This document shows, piece by piece, positions 25,063-32,963 of a stretch of DNA of 60,482 bases (positions are counted from its first letter, which is position 1; the number at the start of each line of letters is the position of its first letter). The translations under genes and the position numbers were made by a program. Source of the DNA: Amycolatopsis acididurans (GTDB taxonomy: Bacteria; Actinomycetota; Actinomycetes; Mycobacteriales; Pseudonocardiaceae); NCBI RefSeq assembly GCF_012328925.1, contig NZ_JAAXLS010000040.1, positions 1 through 60,482 on the forward strand. The letters run 5' to 3'. The notes below the pieces were generated by a model that saw nothing but the letters and a program-made list of their open reading frames with translations, did no database searches and was not told the origin of the DNA.

Positions 25063-26586
25063 ATGGCGCTGCTCAAGCGTGAGGAATGGGAGGGCTTCGT
25101 CCGCGATGTCGACTGGACGCTGTCCTATGTCGACGACGAGGCCGTGTACCCGGACTGGCTGACCGGCATCGGCAAGGTGCCGCGCGAGGCGTGGGCCAAG
25201 TGGGAGGAGGGCTATAAGGTCAGCTACCCGGAGTACGTCTACACCCAGCGGGAGAAGGAGTCGGCGACCTACGCGGTGAAGGCGGCGCTGCAGCGCACGT
25301 CGACCTTCGACCACCTCGACGAAGGCTGGAAGTCCTCGACCAAGATGCACTTCGGCGGCGTCGCACAGGTCGAGTACACCGCGATGCTCGCCGAGCTCAA
25401 GATGGCCCGGTTCGGGCTGAACGGGGCCTGGCGCAACATGGCGGTCTACGGTCAGCTCGACGAGCTGCGGCACCAGAACCTCACCACGTTCTTCGGCCAC
25501 GAGCTGGTCGCCAAGGACCCGCAGTTCGACTGGACCCAGAAGACCTACAGCACCAACGACTGGGTGCCGATCGCCCTGCGCACGCTGTTCGACGGCTTCA
25601 TGACCACCTCGAACGTCGTCGACTGCGCGCTCATGCTGCCGCTGACCTTCGAGACCGGCTTTACCAATCTGCAGTTCGTCGCGCTGTCGGCCGACGCACT
25701 GGCGGCCGGGGACGTCAACTTCGCCAGCATGATCTCCTCGATCCAGACCGACGAGGCTCGGCATTCGCAACAGGGCGTGGCCACCCTGGAAATCCTGGTC
25801 GAGCACGACCCGGCCCGCGCGCAGTGGGTGATCGACAAGGGTTTCTGGGCCAACGCCCGCGCCTTCGCCGCGCTCACCGGTCCCGCGATGGACTACTACA
25901 CCCCGCTGGAACACCGGAAACAGTCTTACCGGGAGTTCATGGAGGAGTGGATCGTCGACCAGTTCGTCCGCACGATCGAGGACTACGGGCTGAAGAAGCC
26001 GTGGTTCTGGGACGAGTTCATGCGCGGCCTGGACACCTGGCACCACAGCCTGCACATGGGCCTGTGGTGGTGGCGGCCCACCCTGTGGTGGAAGCCGAAG
26101 GCGGGCGTATCCAAGGACGAACGCGACTGGCTGCGCGAGAAGTACCCCAGCTGGGAGACGGTCTACGGCGACAAGTGGGACGTCATCATCGACAACATCA
26201 ACGCCAACAACGTCGAGGCCACCCTGCCCGAGACGCTGCCGTGGCTGTGCTCGACGTGCCACCTGCCGATGTGTAACCCGACACAGTCGCGCGACGGCAA
26301 GTGGCGCATCCGCGACCACGCGCTGGACTACAACGGCAAGAAGTACCACTTCTGCAGCCTTGGCTGCCGCCAGATCTGGTGGAAGGACCGGGACAACGTC
26401 AACCACCTGACGCTGGTGGACCGGTTCCTCGCCGGCCAGATCCAGCCGATGACGGTGCCCGGGATTCTCGAGTACATGGGCCTCACGCCGGAGGTCATGG
26501 GCGATGACCCGGACTACGAGGCCTGGACCCGGGACTACGTCGGCCGCACCGTGAGCGGCCTGATCAAGGCGGGAGCGACGAGCTGA
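25063..26586 (+). CDS. tmoA: Soluble diiron monooxygenase hydroxylase alpha subunit (toluene-4-monooxygenase TmoA type)
   Basis: Catalytic hydroxylase subunit, 507 residues. The diiron ligands fall at Glu104, Glu134/His137 (DELRHQ), Glu197 (FETGF) and Glu231/His234 (DEARHS), the numbering I recall for T4moH, and the oxygen-activating Thr201 and active-site Phe205 are present. PVMDYYTPLE-type and VDRFLAGQIQPMT stretches confirm the family. A C-terminal YHS-like zinc segment is intact here (CSTCHLPMC, then YHFCSLGC), whereas T4moH has lost these cysteines. Active-site position 103 is Val rather than Gly. With beta, gamma, effector, Rieske and reductase genes downstream it forms a complete oxygenase; aromatic, alkene or ether substrates are all possible. 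Stop overlaps the gamma start. Confidence 0.93.
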   Translation: MALLKREEWEGFVRDVDWTLSYVDDEAVYPDWLTGIGKVPREAWAKWEEGYKVSYPEYVYTQREKESATYAVKAALQRTSTFDHLDEGWKSSTKMHFGGVAQVEYTAMLAELKMARFGLNGAWRNMAVYGQLDELRHQNLTTFFGHELVAKDPQFDWTQKTYSTNDWVPIALRTLFDGFMTTSNVVDCALMLPLTFETGFTNLQFVALSADALAAGDVNFASMISSIQTDEARHSQQGVATLEILVEHDPARAQWVIDKGFWANARAFAALTGPAMDYYTPLEHRKQSYREFMEEWIVDQFVRTIEDYGLKKPWFWDEFMRGLDTWHHSLHMGLWWWRPTLWWKPKAGVSKDERDWLREKYPSWETVYGDKWDVIIDNINANNVEATLPETLPWLCSTCHLPMCNPTQSRDGKWRIRDHALDYNGKKYHFCSLGCRQIWWKDRDNVNHLTLVDRFLAGQIQPMTVPGILEYMGLTPEVMGDDPDYEAWTRDYVGRTVSGLIKAGATS

Positions 26587-26891
26587 TGACCGAACCGCAG
26601 ACCGAGCTCGGTGTCGAGGACCGGGCGCCGGAACTGGTGCCGCTCAACGCGATCTTCGCGACCGACTTCGTCGCGATCCTGGTCCCGGTGACGACGGCGA
26701 ACACGATGGACGAGGTGGCGGCCGCGGTCGCGCACCACTCGGAGGGACGCCGCGTCCGCGCCCTGCCTTATCCGAAGGTCGTCATCCACAACGGGCGCAA
26801 GCTGCCGGGGCACATGACGGTCGCCGAAGCCTGCATCCAGCCGCTGGACCACGTCGCGGTGGAATACGAGATTCCTGGAGGCGCGTCATGA
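26586..26891 (+). CDS. tmoB: Monooxygenase hydroxylase gamma subunit (TmoB-like)
   Basis: Small ubiquitin-like-fold subunit, 101 residues. FATDFVAILVPVTTANTMDE, then VAAAVAHHSEGRRV and GHMTVAEACIQPLDHVAVEY match the TmoB layout (FEKDF..QLV...DSMDQVAEKVAYH..RRV.....MTIAESGL.P...I.V.FE). It has a longer N-terminal lead (about 20 residues) than TmoB. ATG 26586 shares a base with the alpha stop and its own stop overlaps the effector start. It completes the (alpha beta gamma)2 hydroxylase. Confidence 0.85.
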   Translation: MTEPQTELGVEDRAPELVPLNAIFATDFVAILVPVTTANTMDEVAAAVAHHSEGRRVRALPYPKVVIHNGRKLPGHMTVAEACIQPLDHVAVEYEIPGGAS

Positions 26892-27205
26892 AAAACCCCG
26901 TCGGGCCGGTCCTGCGACACGGCGACGAGGTCGACCAGATCATCGCCGCGCTCGAGGACGACAACCCGGACACCGAGATCGAGGTCATCGACCGCGGCGC
27001 CTACATCCGGATCCAGGCCGAGGATCGGCTGGAGCTGACCGAGGCCACGCTGCAGGAGTACCTCGGGGCCGACTACCGCATCCGTTCCCTGGAAGTCGCC
27101 ATGTCCTCCTTCGCAGGCCGGGTGCGGACCGGCAGCGACCACATCGTCTGGGAGAGCGGGAACGCCGCCAGGCACGCCGCCGAAACGAAAGGAGCGACGG
27201 CATGA
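26888..27205 (+). CDS. tmoD: Monooxygenase effector (coupling) protein, MmoB/DmpM family
   Basis: Cofactor-free regulatory protein of 105 residues that docks on the hydroxylase and speeds oxygen activation. VGPVLRHGDEVDQIIAALED, then EVIDRGAYIRIQAEDRLELT and LGADYRIRSLEVAMSSFAGR are typical of the family. ATG 26888 and the stop both overlap neighbours by 4 bases. In toluene-4-monooxygenase operons this gene follows the Rieske gene; here it precedes the beta subunit and the Rieske protein, so gene order differs from tmoABCDEF. Confidence 0.9.
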   Translation: MKNPVGPVLRHGDEVDQIIAALEDDNPDTEIEVIDRGAYIRIQAEDRLELTEATLQEYLGADYRIRSLEVAMSSFAGRVRTGSDHIVWESGNAARHAAETKGATA

Positions 27206-28212
27206 GCGAGCCCACCAAGAGGAAGCGCAAGCTCCGCACGTTCAGCGCGTTCGGTGACGTCCGCCGGATGCCGAGCGAGTACGAGATCGTCACGCATGCG
27301 CAGAACTGGAACACCCGGGCCGGTAAGGCCAGCGTGTTCGAGCAGAACCCGTCCTCGGCGGGCAACCTGTGGTTCCTGACCTACCGGGAGCACTCGCCGT
27401 TCCAAGCGGACGACTGGGACGGCTTCCGCGACCCGGACAAGATCGCCTACCGCGCTTACGTCAATCACCAGGCGACGGCCCAGACCAAGCTCGACGGCGT
27501 GCTGGAGATGTACGCCGACGCGGACGCGGCTCTGCCACAGGCCCAGGTGGAGCTGCTCGGCTCGGCGTTCACCCCCTCGCGCTACCTGGTGCACGGCTTC
27601 CAGCAGGCCGAGGCCTACGTCGGCTACATCGCGCCGAGTTCCTACATCACGAGCGCGGCGGGCTACGCGAACGCCGACTTCCTGCGCCGGGTCAGTGTGG
27701 TCGCCTACCGCACGCGGGCCCTGCAGCTGGCCCACCCGGAGTCCGGGATCGGCGAGAACGAGCGGCGGATCTGGGAGCAGTGCGCCGCGTGGCAGCCGGC
27801 TCGCAAGGCGATCGAGCGGGCGCTGATCGCCTACGACTGGGGCGAGGCGTTCACCTCGCTCAACCTCGTCCTGTGCCCGACGCTGGATGACGTGCTCATC
27901 CGGCAGTTCGGCCAGGTGAGCCGCGCGAACGGTGACGAACAGTCGTGGCTGCTGTCCGGGCTGCTCAACGAGGACGGCCGGCGCCGCAACCGGTGGAGCG
28001 CCGCGCTCGGCCGCTACGCCCTCGAACAGCGGGAGACCAACGAAAAGCCGCTGCGCAAGTGGATCGACCGCTGGTCGGCCATGGCCGACGAGGCCGCGGA
28101 GGCGCTCGCTCCGTTGCTGGGCCGCCCTGCCTCCGAGGTCGTCGCGGGCGCCCGCGCCGCCCGCGAGGAACTCCATGCCGGCATCTTCGCCGCGGCGGCC
28201 GCGGCGAGCTGA
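27202..28212 (+). CDS. tmoE: Monooxygenase hydroxylase beta subunit (TmoE-like)
   Basis: Structural beta subunit of 336 residues with the ferritin-like fold but without a diiron site. Landmarks are KLRTFSAFGDVRRMPSEYEI, THAQNWNTRAG near the N-terminus, and FTPSRYLVHGFQQAEAYVG, then APSSYITSAAGYANADFLRR. The C-terminal helices are Ala/Arg-rich. ATG 27202 overlaps the effector stop; the Rieske start follows 5 bases after its stop. Assignment is firm from these motifs and from its place in the operon. Confidence 0.9.
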   Translation: MSEPTKRKRKLRTFSAFGDVRRMPSEYEIVTHAQNWNTRAGKASVFEQNPSSAGNLWFLTYREHSPFQADDWDGFRDPDKIAYRAYVNHQATAQTKLDGVLEMYADADAALPQAQVELLGSAFTPSRYLVHGFQQAEAYVGYIAPSSYITSAAGYANADFLRRVSVVAYRTRALQLAHPESGIGENERRIWEQCAAWQPARKAIERALIAYDWGEAFTSLNLVLCPTLDDVLIRQFGQVSRANGDEQSWLLSGLLNEDGRRRNRWSAALGRYALEQRETNEKPLRKWIDRWSAMADEAAEALAPLLGRPASEVVAGARAAREELHAGIFAAAAAAS

Positions 28213-28217
28213 TCGAA

Positions 28218-28565
28218 ATGAGTGAGACGGTGACCGTGACCGAGAACGTGACCGAGCAGCGATGGCACGAGGTGTCGCATCTCGACGACCTGTGGGAAGG
28301 CGAGATGACGTCGGTGGAGGTCGAGGGCAAGTCGGTCCTCCTGGTGAACATGGACGGCGACGTGTTCGCCTACCAGAACCGGTGCCCGCACCAGGACTGG
28401 CCCCTCGAGGACGGCGACCTCGACGGGCGGAAGCTCACCTGCGCGCAGCACCTGTGGGAGTTCGATGTGTGCACCGCGAAGGGCATCAACCCGGCCACGA
28501 GCCGGCTGGTCGCCTACGACTGCAAGGTCGATGACGACGGTGCGATCTCGGTCCGTGTCCGATGA
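28218..28565 (+). CDS. tmoC: Rieske-type ferredoxin of the monooxygenase (TmoC-like)
   Basis: Electron-transfer protein of 115 residues with a [2Fe-2S] Rieske cluster: Cys56-X-His58 (NRCPHQDWPLEDG) and Cys75-X2-His78 (LTCAQHLWEFDVCTAKGINP). The second motif and the GINP extension resemble the ferredoxin of toluene-4-monooxygenase. ATG 28218 is used; upstream codons are in the beta-subunit tail. Its stop overlaps the reductase start. It passes electrons from the reductase encoded next to the diiron hydroxylase. Confidence 0.92.
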   Translation: MSETVTVTENVTEQRWHEVSHLDDLWEGEMTSVEVEGKSVLLVNMDGDVFAYQNRCPHQDWPLEDGDLDGRKLTCAQHLWEFDVCTAKGINPATSRLVAYDCKVDDDGAISVRVR

Positions 28566-29806
28566 CCAGGTTCGTGCTGGCCGGGGGTGGGGTCGCGGCG
28601 GCGGCCACCGCCGCCGGCCTGCGGAGCCGGGGCTACGACGGTCGGCTCGTGCTCGTTTCCGACGAGCTGCACCTTCCCTACGAGCGCCCTCCGCTGTCGA
28701 AGGAGTTCCTCTCCGGGAAGTTCGGCATCGGGGATTTCCCGGCCAACCCGCAGGGCTGGTACGCCGACAACGACGTCGAGGTCCTGCTGGGTACCAGAGT
28801 CGACGCGATCGACCCGGCGGGCCGGCGTGTCACGCTGTCCGACGGCGGCTCGCTGGCCTACGACGCACTGGTGGTCGCGACCGGCGTACGGGCCAGGACG
28901 CTTCCCGGCTTCGCCGGCGACCGGGTTCACTCGCTCCGGTCGATCGCCGACTCCGAACGTCTCGGCTCGCGGCTCACGCCCGGCTCACGCCTGGTGATCC
29001 TGGGTGCGGGCTTCATCGGTTGCGAGGTCGCCGCCATCGCGGCGGCCCGGGGCGTGCGAGTCGCGATCTTCGAGCCCGAGCCGGTTCCGCTGGCCCGCGC
29101 GCTGGGGCCCCAGTTCGGCGCCGCCATGATCGCCATCCACCGCGAGCACGGTGTCGAGATCCGGGCCGGGCAGCTGGTCACGGAGATGAAGGAGACCGCG
29201 GCCGGGCTCGAACTCCGGACCCGCGACGGGGAGACGGTCGAGTGCGACGAACTGCTGGTCGGGGTCGGCTCGGTCCCCAACGCCGAGCTGGCCATCGCGG
29301 CCGGGATCACTGTGGACGGCGGCATCGTCACCGACGAGTTCGGCCGCACCAGCGCACCCGGGGTTTACGCGCTCGGGGACGTCGCGTCCCGGCACCATCC
29401 GGCATACGGCCGCGCCTTCCGGGTGGAGCACCACGACACCGCGATGCGCCACGGCGGCAACGCTGCGCGAAACCTGCTCGGCGAGGCGGTGCCGTTCAGC
29501 GAAGAGCACTACTTCTGGTCGGACCAGTACGACCACAGCATCAAGTCCGTCGGCCACGGCGGCGCCGAGGCGGCCAAGATCCTCCGTGGATCGGTGCCGG
29601 AGCGCTCGTTCTCGGTGTTCTCCCTCGAGAACGGGCGCGTCACGTCCGTGGTCACGCTGGACCGGCCGCAGGACTTCATGGCCACGCGCAAGCTCCTGGC
29701 GGTGCCCCACCAGGTCACCGCCGACCAGTTGGCCGACCCGGGCTTCGACCTCAGGAGCCTGCTGCCGAGGCGGCCGCGGACACGCCGATCGGAGGCATCG
29801 CGATGA
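28562..29806 (+). CDS. FAD-dependent ferredoxin reductase (ring-dioxygenase/rubredoxin-reductase type)
   Basis: NAD(P)H:ferredoxin reductase of 414 residues. FAD motif VLAGGGVAAAATAAGL at the N-terminus, LPYERPPLSKEFLSGK, NAD motif VILGAGFIGCEVAAIAA near residue 145, and GVYALGDVASRHHP near 275 are those of BphA4/ThcD-type reductases. Toluene-4-monooxygenase normally uses a different reductase (TmoF: plant-type [2Fe-2S] plus FAD domains), so the electron chain here is a hybrid. The last 30 residues are Arg-rich. Overlaps neighbours at both ends by 4 bases. Confidence 0.9.
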   Translation: MTRFVLAGGGVAAAATAAGLRSRGYDGRLVLVSDELHLPYERPPLSKEFLSGKFGIGDFPANPQGWYADNDVEVLLGTRVDAIDPAGRRVTLSDGGSLAYDALVVATGVRARTLPGFAGDRVHSLRSIADSERLGSRLTPGSRLVILGAGFIGCEVAAIAAARGVRVAIFEPEPVPLARALGPQFGAAMIAIHREHGVEIRAGQLVTEMKETAAGLELRTRDGETVECDELLVGVGSVPNAELAIAAGITVDGGIVTDEFGRTSAPGVYALGDVASRHHPAYGRAFRVEHHDTAMRHGGNAARNLLGEAVPFSEEHYFWSDQYDHSIKSVGHGGAEAAKILRGSVPERSFSVFSLENGRVTSVVTLDRPQDFMATRKLLAVPHQVTADQLADPGFDLRSLLPRRPRTRRSEASR

Positions 29807-30555
29807 CAAGCCTGCTCAAAGCCGTCGACATCACTGTGCGGGAGCAGCAGCTCCGGGTCACCCGGGACGACGCCTCGGCGGCGTTGGAGCGGGTGCTGGG
29901 GGAGCCGGCCGGACAGGCCCGCGCCCGGCTGCGGTTCGGGCCCGGCCGGACCTGCGAACCGCTGGCGCGGATGCTCGACCGGGCGCTGGCCCAGGCGGAG
30001 GAATGCGGCCTGGCGTCGGATGCGCTGGTCCTGGCCGCAGGCTTCGCCGTGCCGGCCGAGGACATCGTCCGGATCCGGCGCAAGGCCCACGGCGTCGCGG
30101 ACTGGATCAGCAGCCCGACCAGCGACGTCGAGCTCGTGCTGAGACCGAAAGGGCTTGCCGCGGTCCCTCAGGCGGGCCCGGCCGCCGCACCGATGACCGC
30201 GCAAGCGGCGCGCGGCGAGCGGGTCCGCGAACGGGCGCCCGACACCGAGGCCGAACGCGCCGTCCGCGAGGCGTTGTACGACGTCATCGACCCCGACCTC
30301 GGCGTGAACGTCGTCGATATGGGTTTCGTGCGGCAGGTCCGGATCGACGACGACGGCGTCGCGACCATCACCATGACCTTGACCTCCGCGGCCTGCCCGC
30401 TGACCGAGGTGATGGAGCGCAACGTCAAGGCCGTGCTGGCCGAAAGCGGGACCGAGTTCGTTCTCGTCTGGGAATGGCTACCGAGCTGGCGGCCCGGCGA
30501 CATCAGCGCAGACGGCCGCGAACAGCTCCGGGCGATCGGGTTCTCCGCGTTCTGA
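29803..30555 (+). CDS. Ribosomal-protein-L22-like domain fused to MIP18/PaaD-type (DUF59) Fe-S assembly domain
   Basis: A 250-residue two-domain protein. Residues about 20-115 follow the L22 pattern: ASAALERVLGEPAGQARARL, then RFGPGRTCEPLARMLDRALA, QAEECGLASDALVL and RRKAHGVADWISSPTSDVEL, matching L22 positions for RGK...AL.IL.F, A...LESAIANAEHN, L.V, and RA.GRA..I.KRTSHI.V.V. A linker rich in Ala, Pro and Arg (about 118-150) leads to a DUF59 domain (150-248) with IDPDLGVNVVDMGFVRQVRI and conserved Cys198 (TSAACPL). DUF59 proteins help load Fe-S clusters or mature oxygenases. The start overlaps the reductase stop (ATGA), so it is part of the operon. Likely role: maturation of the Rieske or diiron centre; what the L22-like part binds (RNA, nascent chain, protein) is unknown. 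Confidence 0.78.
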   Translation: MTSLLKAVDITVREQQLRVTRDDASAALERVLGEPAGQARARLRFGPGRTCEPLARMLDRALAQAEECGLASDALVLAAGFAVPAEDIVRIRRKAHGVADWISSPTSDVELVLRPKGLAAVPQAGPAAAPMTAQAARGERVRERAPDTEAERAVREALYDVIDPDLGVNVVDMGFVRQVRIDDDGVATITMTLTSAACPLTEVMERNVKAVLAESGTEFVLVWEWLPSWRPGDISADGREQLRAIGFSAF

Positions 30556-30598
30556 ACCGGGCGGCAGCCCGGAAGACCACCTCACGAAGGAATGCGCA

Positions 30599-30985
30599 AT
30601 GACTGTTCAGCAAGACACGGTGTCCCTCGAGACCCTGAACGCGATCATGGACGCGTTCAACGCCCATGACCTCGACGCGATCATGGCGTTCTTCGCGGAC
30701 GACTGCACGTTCGACACGTCGCGCGGCCCCGACCCCTGGGGCCTGCGGCTGGTCGGCAAGCAGGCGGTGCGCGACGGGCTGGCGGCGCGGTTCGCCGGCA
30801 TTCCGGACGTCCGGTACGACGCCGACCGGCACTGGGTACACGGCAACCTGGGCGTGTCCGAATGGCTGGTCACCGGTACCACGACCGACGGCAAGCCGGT
30901 TTGTGCCCGCGGTTGCGATCTGTGGGAGTTCCGGGGCGGGAAGATCGTCCGCAAGGACTCCTACTGGAAGACCGTCGACGCCTGA
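30599..30985 (+). CDS. SnoaL/NTF2-like protein 3
   Basis: NTF2-fold protein of 128 residues: LNAIMDAFNAHDLDAIMAFF, then RGPDPWGLRLVGKQAVRDGL, and CDLWEFRGGKIVRKDSYWK. It belongs to the SnoaL-like family but is more divergent than the pair at 24121 and 24568. It follows the L22/DUF59 gene after 43 bases, with AAGGAA before ATG 30599, and is the last codirectional gene before the regulator. Function unknown; a product-processing or ligand-binding role is inferred from context. Confidence 0.82.
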   Translation: MTVQQDTVSLETLNAIMDAFNAHDLDAIMAFFADDCTFDTSRGPDPWGLRLVGKQAVRDGLAARFAGIPDVRYDADRHWVHGNLGVSEWLVTGTTTDGKPVCARGCDLWEFRGGKIVRKDSYWKTVDA

Positions 30986-31043
30986 CCGGAGTGTGTCCGG
31001 CGACACGCCGGCGTAAAGTCAGTCCGAAGCGCTGGAGGCCGTG

Positions 31044-32015
31044 ATGACCGAAATCATGAACCCGCTCGAGTTCCGGATCAGCTCCGGCGACCTGGTCGCC
31101 GAGCTGAAGTCGCACGCCCACCAGCCCGGGACCAACAACCGGCTGTGGCCGGGCCTGACCATCTACCGGTTCGACGAGCCGGCCGCGCCCCTGTGGGAAG
31201 AGGTCCGGGAGCTGCACCTCTGCGTGATCGCGCAAGGCCGCAAACGGGTTACCCAGGACGGGGTCGCGCACTACTACGACCCGTTCACCTACCTGGCGAT
31301 CAGCGGCAATTCGCCGTTTCTGACCGAAATCGTCGAAGCGAGCCCGGAGAAACCGTTCCTGTCGTTCGGGCTGCAGCTCGACAACGAGCTCGTGCGCGAG
31401 GTGTCCTCGGACATCATCATGGAGCGCCAGACCACGGCGTTCACCACCACGCGCCCGGTGAAGGACGCGGCGCCCGCCTCGTTCGTCTCGGCGCTGGACC
31501 GCGACATGATGGATGCCATCCTGCGCTTCCTGCGGTCCCTCTCGACCGGGGCGGACCGACGCGTTCTCGCGCCGACGTACCTCAAGGAGATCGTCTACCG
31601 GGCCCTGCAGGCCGAGCAGTACGGCCGCCTGGTGGAACGGGCCGCGCTCGAGAGCGCGAGCAACCCGGTCAGCGCGATCATCGCCTACGTTCGCGACCAC
31701 ATCGCCGAGCCGCTGACCGTGAGCGAGATGGCCGAGCACGCCTTCATGAGCCCGTCCGCGTTCTCGCACCTGTTCCGCGACGTCACCGGCAAGTCGCCAT
31801 ACCAGTTCGTCAAGGAGATGCGGTTGAACCGCGCCCGTGAACTGCTGGTCGGGGACGAAACCAGCGTCACGCAGATTTCCAAGGCCGTCGGCTACCGCAG
31901 CACGTCGCATTTCATCAACGAGTTCCGAGACCGGTTCGGCGTGACACCCCGCGCCTTCGCCGATGCGCTGACCGGCGGCGAGCTTCCGCCGGTCGGACGG
32001 GTCCGGCAAGCCTGA
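31044..32015 (+). CDS. AraC-family regulator of the monooxygenase region
   Basis: Regulator of 323 residues. An N-terminal AraC_N-type cupin domain (about 15-190, with LWPGLTIYRFDEP and LHLCVIAQGRKRV) is followed by two helix-turn-helix motifs (about 210-310: EPLTVSEMAEHAFMSPSAFS, HLFRDVTGKSPYQFVKEMRL, VTQISKAVGYRSTSHFINEF). ATG 31044 has GGAGG five bases upstream; GTG 31041 is too close to it. Located between the oxygenase genes and two DJ-1 genes, all codirectional, it is the obvious candidate activator of the cluster. The inducer is unknown. Confidence 0.88.
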   Translation: MTEIMNPLEFRISSGDLVAELKSHAHQPGTNNRLWPGLTIYRFDEPAAPLWEEVRELHLCVIAQGRKRVTQDGVAHYYDPFTYLAISGNSPFLTEIVEASPEKPFLSFGLQLDNELVREVSSDIIMERQTTAFTTTRPVKDAAPASFVSALDRDMMDAILRFLRSLSTGADRRVLAPTYLKEIVYRALQAEQYGRLVERAALESASNPVSAIIAYVRDHIAEPLTVSEMAEHAFMSPSAFSHLFRDVTGKSPYQFVKEMRLNRARELLVGDETSVTQISKAVGYRSTSHFINEFRDRFGVTPRAFADALTGGELPPVGRVRQA

Positions 32016-32120
32016 CGCCGGTCCGTACCGGAATATCCGCACCTCCGTCGCGAGGTTGCTTTGTCCTGCGCGATCGGACACCACACGATTCGCGCCCACC
32101 GATGTGAGAAGGAAGCATTC

Positions 32121-32870
32121 ATGACGCGCGCCCTCATTGCCGTCACCGGCGTCGACTACTGGACGCTCGCCGACGGCACCCGGCGTCCCAGCGGCTACTG
32201 GCCGGAGGAGCTGAGCACGCCCTGTCAGGTGTTCACCGACGCCGGGTTCGACATCACGGTCGCGACCCCCGGCGGCGTCGAGCCCACGGCCGACCCCGCC
32301 GGATTCAACCCGGAGTACCACGGCGGAAGCGCCGGCGAGGCCCAGCGGATGAAGGAGCACCTGGAGTCCATACCGGCACTGCGCGCGCCGAAGATCCTCG
32401 AAGAGGTCGACGTCGCCGACTACGACTTCGTGTTCGTGCCGGGCGGCTGGGGGCCGATGGAGGACCTCGCCGTGTCCGAGTCGTTCGGACGGCTGGTGCG
32501 CCGGTTCACCGACGCCGGGAAGCCGGTCGCTGCGGTGTGCCACGGTCCTGCGGCACTGCTCCCGGCACGCGACGACGAGGGCGAATGGCTGTTCGCGGGG
32601 CGCCAGGTCACCGGCTTCAGCAACGTTGAGGAGTACGCGGTTGGGTTCGCGCCGCACGCGAAGTGGCTGCTCGAGGACCGGCTCAAGGAGGAGGGTGGGC
32701 TCTACGGGGCGGCACCGGAGGGCTGGGCGGAGTTCGTCGTCGCGGACGGGAACCTCTACACAGGACAGAACCCCGCGTCCGCCGCACGGCTCGCCGAGCG
32801 GTTGGTTCTCGATCTGACCGCAGCGCATCTCGGCCGGCCGGAGGCGTACCTGACACGCCCGGTGAGCTGA
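32121..32870 (+). CDS. DJ-1/PfpI-superfamily protein (Hsp31/glyoxalase III-like)
   Basis: Protein of 249 residues with the nucleophile elbow VAAVCHGPAALLP (Cys140), the opening VTGVDYWTLADGTRRPSGYW, and EELSTPCQVFTDAGFDITVA; FVPGGWGPMEDLAVSE supplies the usual Gly-rich loop. This pattern (CHGPA with a preceding Glu in the WPEEL segment) fits class III Hsp31-like proteins, some of which convert methylglyoxal to lactate. ATG 32121 has GAAGGAA upstream. It follows the AraC gene and precedes DJ-1 paralogue B. Detoxification of reactive aldehydes from the oxygenase pathway is a plausible role. Confidence 0.86.
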   Translation: MTRALIAVTGVDYWTLADGTRRPSGYWPEELSTPCQVFTDAGFDITVATPGGVEPTADPAGFNPEYHGGSAGEAQRMKEHLESIPALRAPKILEEVDVADYDFVFVPGGWGPMEDLAVSESFGRLVRRFTDAGKPVAAVCHGPAALLPARDDEGEWLFAGRQVTGFSNVEEYAVGFAPHAKWLLEDRLKEEGGLYGAAPEGWAEFVVADGNLYTGQNPASAARLAERLVLDLTAAHLGRPEAYLTRPVS

Positions 32871-32902
32871 TATCGAGGGCAGATGCTTCCTGGACAGTGC
32901 GC

Positions 32903-32915
32903 TTCTGCGATGTAA
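32903..32915 (+). promoter_or_regulatory. Shared 13-bp element upstream of DJ-1 paralogue B
   Basis: TTCTGCGATGTAA, identical to the copy at 22999-23011 before paralogue A, lies in the 93-base gap between two DJ-1 genes. Conservation across 10 kb in otherwise dissimilar spacers suggests a functional promoter or operator. Confidence 0.5.
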
Positions 32916-32963
32916 TTCCCGCTACGCGGCCGGACTCAGGCTGCCGCAGTGGGGAGGTGACGC

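Noticed and set aside
28465..29802. A long plus-strand frame overlapping the ferredoxin reductase, joined in frame to the L22/DUF59 gene
   Set aside because: Its first 440 residues are low-complexity Arg/Gly/Ala shadow of the reductase frame. The real gene begins at 29803, coupled to the reductase stop.
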